Source: JANQIO01 sp036351375
Lineage (GTDB): Bacteria > Pseudomonadota > Gammaproteobacteria > Pseudomonadales > Halieaceae
DNA length: 5,754 nt
NCBI GenBank assembly: GCA_036351375.1
Contig: JAZBOY010000079.1
Location: 1-5,754 of the forward strand
Direction: 5' to 3'
Positions 5,563 through 5,754 of the stretch are shown piece after piece; positions within the stretch are counted from its first letter, which is position 1, and the number at the start of each line of letters is the position of its first letter. A model generated the notes under the pieces. That model was not told the DNA's origin. It ran no database searches and saw only the letters and a list, made by a program, of their open reading frames with translations. The position numbers and the translations under genes were made by a program.

Positions 5563-5754
5563 CTAGCTTGCCTCCCTGGTCGGAAAGCGGTCGCCGCAAT
5601 ATTTGCAGTAGCGGGCGTCGAGATCGTGGCCGCTGCGCTCGCAGTTGCGGCAGTTCACGCGTGATTTTTCCCGACCGATCTCCTGGGCCAGCTCGGCAGT
5701 GATTATACCGGTTGGAACCGCAATAATCGCGTAGCCGATCAACATGCCGAAAGC
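5563..5754 (-). CDS. Ion-channel protein C-terminus with zinc ribbon, partial
   Basis: Only the last 63 codons are present; the frame stays open to the right edge (residues AFG precede the first Met), so the gene begins outside the window. GMLIGYAIIAVPTGIITAEL is the end of the last membrane helix (S6) of a voltage-gated-type ion transporter, most like potassium channels; the pore and voltage sensor would be upstream. A short basic linker leads to a four-cysteine zinc ribbon (VNCRNC, then YCKYCG) with the GHDLDARYCKYCG tail often found on proteobacterial members. The internal ATG at 5745 is not the start. It reads into ygiQ with a 29-bp gap and no terminator between them. Confidence 0.85.
   Translation of the reverse strand, partial: AFGMLIGYAIIAVPTGIITAELAQEIGREKSRVNCRNCERSGHDLDARYCKYCGDRFPTREAS

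Overview
The window is dense, GC-rich bacterial DNA carrying eight gene-level features. The proteins point to a gammaproteobacterium, possibly a marine one: an IbpA that closely resembles the E. coli protein as I remember it, a YtfJ-family periplasmic protein, and a YgiQ radical-SAM protein of the gammaproteobacterial type. The taxonomic call is inference from protein resemblance only; no 16S or tRNA gene is present.

Layout, left to right. (1) Positions 2-547, plus strand: a secreted or envelope SPOR-domain protein, probably cut at its 5' end by the window edge. (2) 534-1088, minus: a YtfJ-family periplasmic protein, convergent with and overlapping the SPOR gene by 14 bp. A perfect 7-bp inverted repeat covers its ribosome binding site. 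(3) 1154-1175: a strong hairpin that probably ends the next transcript. (4) 1181-1636, minus: the small heat-shock chaperone ibpA. Upstream lies a good sigma-32 promoter (1708-1735), then a leader able to fold into two successive hairpins, the second with the UUGCU/AGGA pairing typical of ROSE-type RNA thermometers. (5) 1793-2131, plus: a CsaA-like tRNA-binding-fold protein, divergent from ibpA. (6) 2135-2236: a short ORF that looks like the start of a broken GNAT acetyltransferase gene. (7) 2221-3313, minus: a complete Xre/RES type II toxin-antitoxin module (antitoxin first, toxin overlapping it by 14 bp), with two matching 12-bp near-palindromes in the AT-rich upstream gap. (8) 3380-5533, minus: a full-length YgiQ-family radical SAM protein. 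(9) 5563-5754, minus: the C-terminal end of an ion-channel protein with a zinc-ribbon tail, 29 bp upstream of ygiQ and probably co-transcribed with it.

Functionally, the centre is a proteostasis pair (ibpA and csaA back to back). The toxin-antitoxin module sits between csaA and ygiQ and appears to have truncated or replaced an acetyltransferase gene, so it is the accessory part of an otherwise ordinary chromosomal neighbourhood. I see no convincing wholly new multi-gene system. The most interesting points are the two-hairpin ibpA leader, the truncated gene at the toxin-antitoxin boundary, the twin operator candidates, and a second cysteine cluster in the uncharacterised YgiQ protein. No gene-free stretch exceeds 300 bp, and no tRNA, rRNA, CRISPR or insertion sequence was seen.
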